From NCBI RefSeq assembly GCF_012489685.1, contig NC_080043.1, forward strand, positions 10,542,501 to 10,606,500: a stretch of DNA of 64,000 bases, in the 5' to 3' direction. Positions 21,911 through 33,382 of the stretch are shown here, piece after piece. Under the pieces are notes generated by a model that ran no database searches, was not told where the DNA came from, and saw only the letters and a program-made list of their open reading frames with translations. Position 1 is the first letter of the stretch, and the number at the start of each line of letters is the position of its first letter. This stretch comes from Lotus japonicus. Its lineage: Eukaryota > Streptophyta > Magnoliopsida > Fabales > Fabaceae. The translations under genes and the position numbers were made by a program.

Positions 21911-24870
21911 TTAACTTATAATCTAGCTAGGCAGACGAATCATAGCGTATGTGACTTTATTTACAATAATTTTTAATTAAAAAATAACTATATTTTTTAC
22001 TTTAAAAAGGTTTAAAAATAACTACTTTCTTTTTGAAAAAAAATAACTATTTTTAATGTTAAAGATATGAAAAATATAATATAAAAAGAGTTTAATGGAT
22101 ATAAATCACACATGTAGGATGGATATTGAATAGTAATACTCGTTTTAATTTGATTAAAACAAAAATATTTTTTAAAATTTACCGAAAATACTTTGGATGT
22201 AACTTAGAAAAATGTTTAGAATGTACTCATGCATGTGGCTGAAGAATATAATTTACAGGTCCAATAATTTAGAAAGTATGGGCTACCCTATTGGTGCCTC
22301 TTCTTTAAAAACAAAATGATAAAAGCTGCTGCTGCTGCTGCTGCATGGTCCAAACTCCAATCTGCAACATTTAAGCTCCTATGCAGAGACACATAATGTG
22401 AAGCTGCAGCTTGAAACTCACCCCTTTCATTTCTTATCACGACCCATTTTATTTTTGTTTAGGAGCGAGGAGTTAGTACAAACAGTCCTGACTATGCCAT
22501 ATGCCATGTGAATTAATTGATCAGTATCTTGAAATAATTGAAGAAGGAAGGGTAACTGCTTGGCTTATGGAGTGTGCCAGAATATGCCGTTGAAGCTAGC
22601 CTCATTGTGAATTGTGTGGTCCTAGCTAGCTCACAGCAACCACCCAACGCAGAGACAAAGAGACCCACATACGTACACAACCAACGCAGAGACACAAAGC
22701 TTCAGCAAAATAGAGGTCCCATTCTGTATGACACATAATGTGAAGCTGCAGCTTGAAACTCACACCTTTCATTCCTTATCATCACGACACTCAAGGGTGG
22801 AGGTCACCATAATGTGGAGCTTGGTGCAACAGCCACTCTTGTTGCTACATGTCACGGACTCACTATGGGGACCCCTGACATGATAATTTTAACATGTGCG
22901 AGTTCTTTTATTTTGCGTTGACAAAACAGAATCGGATCTCTTGATTCTCTTTTCTGATTCATGATTGGGCGGTCCTAGCTCACAGCACCCACCCAACGCA
23001 GAGAAAGAGACTTCAAGTAGTACCCACCCGGCACCACATACACAAAGAAACCCACATGTCCAAACTTCAATCTGCAACTACATTTATGTAGTGTTTGGTA
23101 CTTCAAGGGAACAAGACATAATAGAAGGGAAAAGAATGACTATGTGTTCTGTTTGTAATCCCAAATCATCTAACATAACTATAATTTTTAATTACATATA
23201 TAAATTTATGTTTAATATTTGATTGAGAATAAAAAATGATCTCAATTGAATATTATGTAGAGAGTCTGTTTGTTATCACTTATTAAGTTATTATATAAAA
23301 TAATCACTTGTTTTTAAAAATAATCACTTTATATTATTTAAGCTCTTTGAGTACGCTTTTGATGAAAAGGTAAATTAGGTTTTCTAAATAATTTGACTTC
23401 CGCTTTTTTTAAAATGTTGAAACAATCATAAAAATACTTTTTTATTTAAAAAAACATTATTTTCTAAAAATAAATTGAAACAAACATAATCTAATTGACT
23501 CGTTTGTCATTGCTTAAAAAAAGTGATTTTATTTTTGAAAAAATAACTGATTTATTTTAAGTGATTTTTTTAAAAAGTAAAAAATTCATTTATCTTTGTT
23601 TACAAATATAATAAGTGATTTTCACTTTAAGCAATAATTTTAAACTATTTTTTTTTTTGGTACATAAGTTTAAACTATATAGATATAAAAGATTTGAAAT
23701 ATAGCGAGGCTTGGTTTTTTATATATGTTGTAGTGACTGTTAGTGTAGCTGTGTCTTTTTTTTTCCCCATGTTTTAGTACCCTGTTCTGGTCTGCTCTTC
23801 TTTTTTCTTGCCTCTGTTTTTTCTTTTAGACTACTTCTTCCTTTAATTTCCTTGGTTACTGTTAGCTACATTGTAATGTGGGTTTCTACACCATGATTAT
23901 GTTAATATATTAGTTTGGTTTTTCCACAAAAAAAAAATTACAGTATTTTTTACCATGTAAAAGTTTTAAGAAAGTGTTTCGTTCCATTCCACCTTTTTCA
24001 ATGGAACCAAAATGTCATGTTTCTGGAGTCTTATGTCATGTTCAGTTTCATCTTAAAAATATGACAAACATGGAGTGAAACCCATAAGTATCTTTCCTTC
24101 CCACATGTCTATCAAATGGTATCTTAGGGTGTATTTGGTGGACACGATTAGCAAGCAAGAGGATAGTGTAGTCATGTCAGCTCTAATATGTTGTTTGTTG
24201 CGCTACCAGGAAAGGATAACGCAATCATGTCCCTTATCATATCATGTTCATCATGTGTATAAATTATTTCTTAGAGAGAGTAATGATGAAATTATCCTGC
24301 TGATAGGATAGGATAGCGGTTTTCGATTCTTTTTTAGTACCTTAACCCTAAATTCAATTATTTCAATATTTATATTTTATATAATTTATAATAATAATTA
24401 ATTAATATATGAATATTAACGTTGGAGCTTGGTGTAACAACCAGTAGGGGTGTTCATAACATATTAAATCCAAAAAATCGATCCAAATAAACTGAAATTC
24501 AATTAAACCCAAAAACAAACCAGAGTTTAAATTTTGAGATAAATTCATTGAATGATAGAATCATATAACCGATAAAATTACATCAAATAACTTTTTTCTT
24601 TAAAACCGAATCAATCCAATTCGCAAACACCCTAACAGCCACTCCTGCCTCATTTTCAAATTGATAGCAATAGTGTCGCAAATGAAAATTATTGCTACAT
24701 GTGAATGGGACCCCTGACTATGCGAATAGCAATAGTGTGAGTGTCGCAAATGATAATTTTGACATGTGCAAGTTCTTTTATTATTTTGAAAATATGTGCG
24801 AGTTAAATGGTGAATATTAAAATTTATTTTTCTTTAATTAGATAGGCACCTCATATTATACAAGTTTGAT
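21890..24870 (+). repeat. Diverged segmental duplication, copy 1
   Basis: Blocks in this stretch recur in the same order at 31200-32450: an AT-rich 'aataactatttttaatgttaaagata' block, the gctgctgctgc...catggtccaaactccaatc block (22320-22370 vs 31928-31965), ctgcagcttgaaactcaccc, the 'cccattctgta' block and the tail 'cctcatattatacaagtttgatatt' (24848 vs 32415). Copy 1 is longer because of extra insertions between 22880 and 24640. Within it an 'atctcttgattctcttttctgattcatgatt' segment (22935) recurs at 25117. No gene is visible. Confidence 0.7.
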
Positions 24871-25292
24871 ATTTTTTTTCGACGACAAAAAACAATTTTA
24901 TTAAATGAGAGAATGAGACAATATTTCTATAATTCTAATATATTCAGAACTCAATATAATTCTTCCATCCTTGAAAAAAAATATAATTCTTCCATTTTTT
25001 TTCAACAAATATCTTTTTATTATATCATTTTCTGCATATATCATTTCTATTCTTATCTTTCTCAAAATTGTAGTGGATTTTTATAATTTGGATGTAATAG
25101 AATTGATTGAACAAAACAACATTGGATCTCTTTTGATTGTCTTTTCTGATTCATGATTATTTTATGCATCTCATAAACTGCATTATCAATCTCTTGTGAC
25201 TTTCTCAGATTGTGTTGGGAGGCTTCCATCCTCTTATATTATTTAGGCTTTGTACTTGACATGTTTTCTTAATTTTTACTAGTGTTTTTTTA

Positions 25293-25309
25293 CCCGTGCG
25301 ATGCACGGG
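25293..25309 (-). promoter_or_regulatory. Helitron 3' terminal hairpin
   Basis: A 17-bp perfect palindrome arm pair (CCCGTGC/GCACGGG around a three-base loop) lies 10 bp inside the CTAG end at 25279-25282. This is the rolling-circle termination signal of Helitrons. Confidence 0.85.
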
Positions 25310-25662
25310 AAATTTGTATGTCATATTTTATAAGTGAGTCAATACGTTGATTACTTAAAATATAATAAACAAAGATGAAATAGAAGAGTCTGATACGCTA
25401 AGCAAAATGAGGGAAAAGTCTTAAATTGAATCACTTGTTTGAAATTCGTGCAGTTGAATAACTAATAAACAAAGATGAAATAGAAGTGTCTGAAATGCGA
25501 AGCAAACGACTGATTAACTAATAAGAAGATTGGTTAACGAAACCTCAAATTCTCTCAAACATATAAGGGGACGGTTTTACGGTGTCTAATAAACAGTAGC
25601 TGAGTTAATCTGCAGTGACCGTGATTATGCGCGTCATTTTCCGCTCACACGTTCTCAAAAAC

Positions 25663-26035
25663 TTATTTGTAGACAACATTGCGCGTGGAGCTCGAAACCA
25701 CCCCTTTCTCATCCACAATGACCACCTTTAGTCCTTTTCTAGACTTCACCCTTGAGAGAGCGACATACAGCTGTGCATGAGTAAACACAGGTCTCGGAAG
25801 GTACAAACCGACATGAGAAAGGGACTGGCCCTGACTCTTGTTTATAGTCATCGCGAAGCATAAAGTCACCGGAAATTACCTTCGAGAGAACTTGAAGGGA
25901 AGACCAGAGTCAGAAGGTGTTAAGGTTATCCTCGGAATGTACTCAGTTTTACCCAGCCTCATTATAAACCATTTAGATCATTCCTTCATTTATGATCTAC
26001 CATACAATTACCATGTGAAAAAAATAATCTTAAAG
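25663..26035 (-). pseudogene. Helitron helicase C-terminus, broken
   Basis: The last 68 codons (from 25869) contain FAMTINKSQGQSLSHVGLYL and LYVALSRVKSRKGLKV, the conserved last motifs of PIF1-like Helitron helicases (motifs V and VI; the Arg in SRV is the finger residue). The same frame continues upstream (IPRITLTPSDSG..PFKFSRR) but is cut by one TAA at 25870-25872. Further upstream the similarity fades near 26035. The helicase would unwind DNA during transposition; this copy is dead. Confidence 0.85.
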
Positions 26036-27458
26036 TGACCATTGTTTCCTTATATAATTAGATCCAAACTTTTCCTTTACAAAGTAAGAAACAACTTCTA
26101 AAGTAATTTACAATTGAATCAATAAAAGTATACCCTTCAACATAATTAAATTAAATTTAACCAATATAGTTAACAGTACAAATAAATTCTCTCGTGTGTT
26201 GAACTCCAACCATTTTCTAAAATTACTTTCTTCCTGTAGATTTTCCTTGAATTATCTTCAAATAAGAACCTCTTCCTTTGAAACATTCACATATTCCTTG
26301 GCTTCTTCGTAACTCCACCCCACAACTAATTCTTTGGATCCATTGTCTTGTCATGATTCATGACTTCAAAATCCTGGTTCTTTGTATGCTACTGTAACAA
26401 CCCTTCAGATTCGTGGAGTTGAGGAATGTAGCAAGGTCTAAATGAACAATCAAACTGGTCAAAGTCTATCACATTCATTTAAGGTAATATGAACCACCGC
26501 CCTTTTCCCAAAATCTGTAGCATCTACATACTTTAAACACCAAGGAAAATGCAGTAGAAATCCAGAAAAACAGTTCAAGAGATCAGTTATGTCTAAATGC
26601 GATTTAAAACTATCCAACACTGATTACGCACTAACAATAAAAGTAACAAAACACCCATCTTTTTTTTCACTGAGGAACTAAAAGCAAGCTCCAGAAAGTG
26701 ATTTCTCAATCGAAGAACAACTGATTAACTACATAAGAGATTTAATTCCTTAGTTGTCTGTCATGTGATAGACAATGTTCATTCCACGGTCCCACATAAT
26801 AAGAACGATTAGCTTGTTTAGTAAAGAAAAAATATTTGTAAATAAATCATAGAAATCAACACAGCCACGGAGCAAAACAAATAAGAAAGACCTTCCAGCC
26901 AAATGAGCAAACTTATCACCATTACAAAGTACAAATTGAAGCTTTAAAAGGAGCTAAAAGTAGCAAGGGATAGCTTAAAGAGGCATTGTGGTTTGTTACT
27001 CTAGCTGTGAGACTCAATTAGCTTATCAGGTTGTTAACTTATGGCTATTAGAATTAAGGATTTCCATATATTCACAAAGCTTCTAAATAAAGCTCACTTG
27101 ATGTCAACTAACTACTGTGAATGTTGATTTCACAGTGAGAAAAAATAACTTTGGGTTGAGGTTGTATGACACTTCAATATGAATATGATGTTATTTACAC
27201 AGTGCAGAACACAAATAACTTCATTACAAAATTGAAATTAATGGAGTGAAGTAAATACACATTTGGAGTATACATTACATCTACTTATCTTGGGCTATGT
27301 CTTCAATTCTATTACCATATTTGCATTTCACATAGAATGGAAGAGCTTACCCAGAACAAATGGCCAAAGATGACTCAAGCCTAAATTAACTTGTACACTT
27401 GATGCTGCTATCAATGCGGCCTTGTTTTAATATGTGATGCGTAAGCTAACACAATCAC

Positions 27459-27707
27459 TTACCTTTGACAAATTCTTTCTAGAAAACCCTTTTGGATTTG
27501 CAAAGCTAGCTCTAGGGTGAAGCTATTCATGTGATTTCCATGAACAAAATTTCTCAGGTCAATTAAAGTTGTGCAGTTTTGGGTGCTACTGCACTTTGGA
27601 CAGAACCAATCGTCCTCAGGAACTTCTGGCAATAGAGGATCGCAGCAATCAATAAGAGTACCAATTCCACAGCCAAGGGAGCCACTTTCATCACCACAAA
27701 TCAGCAT
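27459..27707 (-). pseudogene. Captured exon: C-terminal half of a PHD finger
   Basis: The frame reads CCDPLLPEVPEDDWFCPKC in its middle. The W-F-C-P-K-C end with preceding Cys pair fits the second half of a PHD finger, which in intact proteins reads histone tails. The upstream Cys/His half is missing. After FLERICQR a GTAAGT donor-like site follows on the minus strand (27457-27462 area). It is one of several exon pieces carried by the Helitron; the source gene is unknown. Confidence 0.55.
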
Positions 27708-27929
27708 TATACATAAACCAAATGGTGCTTACACCTGAAACTGTTTGGTTTAGAGAATTAGAAAGAAAGGAAGAGAGAATCATGGAAAAACTAACAAAAC
27801 ACAGTGCATTGAGCTCTGTGCAATAAATAAAAAAGAAACAAATGAAGAATTTAAGAATTAAGATCATAACAATATCATAATAAACACCTAAAACTATGAA
27901 AGGAGCAGAGCTGCCACTCACATTTTTCA

Positions 27930-28110
27930 AGGAGGTCCTGTGTTCCCAAGCACGGGCAGAGGCTGAACCAACTCCTCCCATGTCAGGGTATTGAACCCCT
28001 TCTGCCACAGTGTTCTCATGATTCTCTATTGGTCCCATTCCTCTTGAACTTGAACCTGGTCCAGATCTTGATGATTGCTTGGAAGAGCCAGAAAACTTCA
28101 GCACCATGTC
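27930..28110 (-). pseudogene. Captured exon-like Ser/Gly-rich piece
   Basis: Open frame (…KDMVLKFSGSSKQSSRSGPG… to RAWEHRTSLKN) ending in a GTGAGT donor-like site and preceded by a pyrimidine-rich tract, so it looks like an exon. No domain is recognisable. It lies between the bromodomain and PHD pieces on the same strand and could come from either gene. Confidence 0.4.
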
Positions 28111-28667
28111 CTTCAATTGCATATGCAGAAAGAAAGAAATAAAAAAAAATTAACACCATTTGCATGTATCTATCTATCAATCCAAATATTCATCGTCAAC
28201 AACATTTTCACACAAATCTGCAACTGAGGTGCCGACACATATAATTTGCACAGGAGAAAAAAAAATAAAGACAACGATTATAAGAAAAGCTCACTTTACA
28301 CAGGATCACGTGTGGTGTTACAATGTCTTCAATTTTTTGCCTCTCTATGTGCCGGTGTCAGTGATGGGAGCTCCCTTATATGGTTGTCATGATATAGATC
28401 TCAGCCTCATGCAGTGTTGCACACTATCCTAAACATGGCCCATACTAAAAAATAATCAATCATGTGAATATGATCCAATGGTTCTTCAAGCTCTCAAGAA
28501 TCAATAGCAAAATGAAATAGAAGAGCATTGTTGAATATTAGAAACATGTCATGTTGTATAATGGTTCAAATATCATGTGTTAGATGGTTCAAATATTATG
28601 CATACATGTCTGCTAATTGATACTGATAGATAACATGAGCATGTGAAATAAAATGAAAGATGCAAAC

Positions 28668-28766
28668 CTCAAATTGTTCTAGAGTCTTATACATCCCTTC
28701 ATGTAGTTTAGCCCTCATGGTTGCAAAATCCATAGGCTCTTTAATGACTGTATAATAATCCTCAAC
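28668..28766 (-). pseudogene. Captured exon: bromodomain fragment
   Basis: A clean 99-bp exon of 33 codons, with AG before it and GT after it. It codes for VEDYYTVIKEPMDFATMRAK followed by LHEGMYKTLEQFE. The Y-Y-x-V-I-K-x-P-M-D core is the ZA-loop/helix A region of a bromodomain (acetyl-lysine reader). The TMRAKLHEGMY form resembles plant BRD1/BRD2/BRD13-type proteins of SWI/SNF complexes, from memory. Only this exon is present, so no functional bromodomain can be made. Confidence 0.75.
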
Positions 28767-29699
28767 CTTTAAGCACAAAAATTCATCAAGAAAATGAATT
28801 AGAAGGAGAATATGCCAAGTTATATCCGCAAGATGATATGACAAATTATGATCACACACCTCATTTGGATCAATTGGTTCAGTGTTTCAATGAACTTAAG
28901 CATCAACACTTTTTTTTATCTGATCTAAATAATTGCTTCTCATGCAGTCTAAATGGCAAAACAAAGAGAAACTAAACTTCAGTGTACATTATTAGCATTA
29001 TTTAGAAGAAAAAATCATACCACAACATGTAGATGTTACCTTTAACCTTATAATTACCAATCAAGAAATTAAGTAAAAAGGCATAGTATCAATATCAGAG
29101 GAGCAAAAATTTAAGAAATTAAATGACCTTATAATTTCTTTAACCTATTTTATTATATACCTCCTTTAACTATATAAACTAATCAAGCAATAAGGCATAT
29201 GGAGTTAACATTCTAAAAGAGAAAAATTAAACTAATATATTCATTGATATGATGCATAGTAGTTTCAGGAAAGACAAACTAAAGAAATTAAAAATTCTTA
29301 CTTCTTTTCAATGGCTTGCTTCTCATACCTCTTTTATGTTCAAGCTCTCTCAAGGAATACCATAAACATCCTTCTCCTCCCGTGTTTGTACAGGAACAGA
29401 ATTGCAAAAGTGTACCCAGGAGGTCCATGCTATGCTGTAAATGAACATCTGCATTCCATTCAAAATTGTTAATTTAGTGCTTTAATAATAAGATGGCCTT
29501 TTTATGATTTCACAAAAAGAAAAATGCAAGAAAGGGTGGTGGGGAATCACCTCCGCCACTGAGGAGGTGGCGCTGCTCTGGTTGCTGTTGTTGTCGTTCC
29601 ATGCAATTACAACTTTTAAACAAATACGAAGATCAAAATTGACTCCTCCCTCTGATAATTCCACCTTCTCTCTTTCACAGTGTTACTGTCACCAATAGT

Positions 29700-30110
29700 T
29701 TGGGAATTGAAACGAATCACACACACAACCGACGGAGCCTGCAAAACCCTAGCAACCTTCCGCCGCCGCTAAACCCTAGCAACCTTCCGCCGCCGCCGCC
29801 TTTGCCAGCATGAACCTCTTTTGTAAACCGATGAGCAGTCAATGAGAAGAGGTGAGAGGAGCCGCGCAATTGAAAGAGGAGGAGGAAGAGCTTGGAGAAA
29901 TCAGGGCACATGTGGAAAAAATTTAACCGTGCAAGAAAGAGTGTTGAAGAAGAACGGTGAACGTATGAATTAAGCTTGGTGGCGTTAGGGTTTGGGCGTA
30001 GAGAGAAACAAAGTCACAGGAGGAAGAAGAAGATTTCAGATTAGAATAATATGTTGATGGTGAGCGGCGCAAATTGAAAGAGGAGGAGGAAGAGTTTAGG
30101 TATAGCACGT
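29700..30110 (-). other. Captured promoter/5'-UTR-like segment with duplicated telo box
   Basis: GC-richer than its surroundings. On the minus strand it has CT-rich stretches and two tandem copies of a GGCGGCGGAAGGTTGCTAGG-type unit with TAGGGTTT telo boxes (29740-29805). Such motifs are common in leaders of plant housekeeping genes. Position at the 5' side of the exon pieces suggests a captured leader. No solid ORF. Confidence 0.4.
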
Positions 30111-30314
30111 GTAAAATATCAGGAGAAATAAGGTAAGAGCAAATAGAGCCAAGGTGGAAAAGCTGATGTGTAAATTATTAAATGAGAATTAATAGGTGGA
30201 AAAGCTCACGTGTAAATAATTAAGTGAGAATTAATCTCGGAGCGACACGTCACTAACTTGGCCTGTGAGAGCGACACGTCATGCTAGAAGTTGTTCTTTT
30301 CTAATATATATAGA

Positions 30315-30893
30315 TATATAGATATAGATAGATGTCTTTTAACCTTCCTCTGGTAACCAATATTAAAATAATTACTAAGTAATTTTATATTCAATAATAT
30401 TGAAAATATAAATGTAGTTCTAAGTATCTTGATGTAGTTATAGCGGACGAAAATCTAAAAAATATTGATTTTAAAATTAATTAATAAATAAAACTAGTCA
30501 TGATATCATAATATTTTCGAGTCTTTTTTTCAGATAAAAATAAAACATGAATGGATTTTATTTTTTTAGACATCAGGTAGATAAAATTAAGTAAATAGAA
30601 AGAGATGCTCTAGAAGTGACATATCAAGGAAATAAAATTAAAGAAAAATATATGAATTAATGAATTACTTATGAAAATTATAACATATTAACTTTGTAAA
30701 AGACAAGATGACTATTGTGTCCTTTAAAAATTGAAGCGTTCCAAAAAGAAAGCCATGTAATAAATGCATACAATGTGACAAATATTGAAAGATAAATAGA
30801 AATATTAAGTTACACTCGATGTATGTATTGTCAAGCTATTTCGATCGCGATTAATGAGGACGAAGGTTAAGCTCCAATCCTTGTTTAATCAAG
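30315..30893. other. AT-rich DNA, nothing recognised
   Basis: No ORF, no repeat that I can relate to other parts of the window. Confidence 0.5.
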
Positions 30894-31193
30894 CTAGCAT
30901 GTCTGTGATAACTTCCCTGTCCCAGAAGGTAGCAGCTGCACCTGGATTCTGCATAAGGGGCGAACGACATCTAGACAATCTGACACACACACCATACTAC
31001 GAATGCCTAAGTTCCAGGCATGAGTCAGTCCTAAATCAATTACTCGAACTTCTGCTTCGAAAGCTGATCCAAGCTCATGGCTTTCTAAGATGGCAGATTG
31101 CCAAACTCCACCAGGTGATGTAATTACCGCTGCGAAACCCATCCTTCCTTGCGATCGATCCCAACTTCCATCCACCTTCAAGTAGTGGAGCGT
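30894..31193 (-). pseudogene. RNase H fragment of a plant LINE or related gene
   Basis: The frame reads LKVDGSWDRSQGRMGFAAVI and then AFEAEVRVIDLGLTHAWNLG, the first half of a plant RVT_3-type RNase H domain: DGS with catalytic Asp, then Glu in an E-A-E motif, then a degraded third Asp region (SDCLDVV). The second half is missing. These domains end plant L1-type LINEs. Only a fragment remains. Confidence 0.65.
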
Positions 31194-31199
31194 AATTAT

Positions 31200-32450
31200 A
31201 TTTTGAAATAATTACTATTTGTTATTTTTAATAGGTTTAAAAATAAATACAAATTATTTTTTGAAAATTAAAATAAATAACTATTTTTAATGTTAAAGAT
31301 AAGCAAAAAAATATAATAGAAAAAAAGTTTAATGGATATGCAAGAACATTATGTCATGTAGGATGAATAGTTACATTCGTTTTAATTTTACTTAAAATAA
31401 AAATATATTTTTGGATTTGCTAAAAATCAATTGAATGTTTTTTTTAGAAAGAGAAAGATAATATTAGCAAAAGACTTGAGAGCAGGTATTACAATCCAAC
31501 CAGCGCTGGCGGTAACCGCAAGACCACAAAAAATTGCAAGAAGACCCAAAGCACCCGGCAAAAACAATGTTTTTATAAACAAAATTTACATTAAAAACTG
31601 TCAATATATGCAATTCTTAGAAAAATGTGAAGAAGGTACTCATGCAGGAAAATGTAATTTTTTACAGGTCCAATAACTTAGAAATTCAAGTTTTGACCTT
31701 CTTTTCCTTACTTTTTAATTACTCCAATGGGACAATTTGTTCATTGGTATAATGGTATATTCCTCTATCCTCTTTCTCTAAGGTTAAATTATATTTTTTT
31801 AATTTATTGATATCATTTTAGGTACAAATTATAATCTGGTTTAAGGTACTTAAATAATGACATATTTATTAAAAAGTACGGGCTACCCTACTAGCTAGTG
31901 CCTCTTGTTTAAAAACAAAATGATAAAAGTTGCTGCTGCTGCATGGTCCAAACTCCAATCAATAATGTGACGCTGCAGCTTGAAACTCACCCCTTTCATT
32001 TCTTATCACGACTCATTTTACTTTTGTTTCGGAGCGAGCTAGTACAAACAGTCCTGGCTTATGGAGTGTACCAAAATATGCCAGCCATTTAAGCTAGCTA
32101 GTCTCATTGTGAATTGTGTGCATGGTCCTAGCTCTCAGCACCAACCCAACGCAGCGACACAAAGCTTCAGCAAAAAAGGGGCCCCATTCTGTAAATCGCT
32201 TAATGTGAAGCTGCAACTTGAGACTCACACCTTTCATTCCTTATCACGACTCAAGGGTGGAGCCTATCTTGTTGCTACATGTCACGGACTATAGGGAGCC
32301 CTGACATGATAATTTTGACATGTGCGAGTTCTTTTATTACTTTGAATGTACGAGTTAAATGGTGAATGTTTTTCTTTAATTTTTTTTAAATGATTTTTCT
32401 TTAATTAAATAGGCCTCTCATATTATACAAGTTTGATATTGGAGGTAATA
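31200..32450 (+). repeat. Diverged segmental duplication, copy 2
   Basis: Colinear with 21890-24870 (see copy 1), without the extra DNA found there between 22880 and 24640. Copies lie in direct orientation on either side of the Helitron and of the intervening 4 kb. No gene is seen. Confidence 0.7.
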
Positions 32451-32799
32451 AATAAGTCATTCACATCAAGTGAGATATATCATATATGGATAAATATAAG
32501 GGTTATGAGAGATATAATAAATTATGTGATAAAAACATTAATATAAAAAAAAAGTGATTGAATAAAATTAATAGAAAAAAAGTGAAGTGTGAATGAATAA
32601 CAATTTTAAAAAGAGTGCAAAATGAATCAAATGACACATTCAAGTATTTCACGCTAGCTCCTTAGCGGAATATATTCTTACATACATAATAGATAATTTC
32701 GTATGTGTTAAAAAATCTAGACCCACTAATTCATATATTTTTATCACCTACATAAATTTTAGAAAATAATAAAAACTTTGTTAGAAAGATATATTTTCT

Positions 32800-33120
32800 T
32801 TTACGATAAAAAAAGTTTCAATCAATCAGCAATAGAAAACGGTACATTCATGATAAGTAAGGGTAACAAATCTGTCGTATAGTCTTCAAGCCGCACAATT
32901 TTTTTTAGGATAAACTTTCTTAACAAGATAATCAGCTACTACGTTACATCCACTCTTAACATAAACAAAAACTACAAGGGTTAAAACCAGAAGATGGAAA
33001 CAAGCAACTTCTAACAATGGAAGTTAAATAAGAAGTATCATTCTGTTTTGAGACCCATGTGCTGTGTAGAACTTGGCAGTCGTTCTCGAACGAAACTGTT
33101 ACAAAAATATATTAAAAAGC
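32800..33120 (-). pseudogene. Possible LINE RNase H C-terminal remnant
   Basis: On the minus strand scattered pieces in two frames resemble the end of a plant RNase H domain (SFENDCQVLHSTW; VKSGCNVVADYLVKK, compare the N-x-x-A-D-x-L-A-K end motif). Frameshifts separate them. Weak. Confidence 0.35.
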
Positions 33121-33382
33121 ATGTTCTTGATGTTTTTTAAAAGAAAAATATTGGGTAAACCACTCAATGATCGTAGGCCATCATATGAAGACCACATATA
33201 AATTCAAGTCTTGGATTTAGGCTTGTTTTACTTGTATTGGGAATTGGGTATTGGATGTAAGGCCCAATTCTCCAAATTCCATACGGTTATTGATCCACCA
33301 CCCTCTATAAAAGGGGTCTTTTACTCACTAGTTTTTTACTCATTAATGATATAGTACACTTTTATTCCATCATTTTTTCTTA

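Larger units (their letters stand above)
25279..30314 (-). mobile_element. Helitron with helicase remnant and captured gene pieces
   Basis: On the minus strand the 3' end is a perfect hairpin CCCGTGCATCGCACGGG, then TAAAAAAACACTAG, followed by a host T. The 5' end is TCTATATATATTAG preceded by a host A. A CTAG end after a hairpin, TC start and insertion between A and T are the Helitron rules. The C-terminal part of a PIF1-type Helitron helicase lies next to the 3' end in the right orientation. Exon-like pieces of a bromodomain gene and a PHD-finger gene follow upstream, all on the same strand. The Rep domain is missing. 26040-27450 and 28870-29480 show only AT-rich noncoding DNA. Confidence 0.8.

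Noticed and set aside
21688..21921. 77-aa Thr/Pro-rich ORF
   Set aside because: No domain or conserved start; more likely a chance frame in old gypsy DNA.
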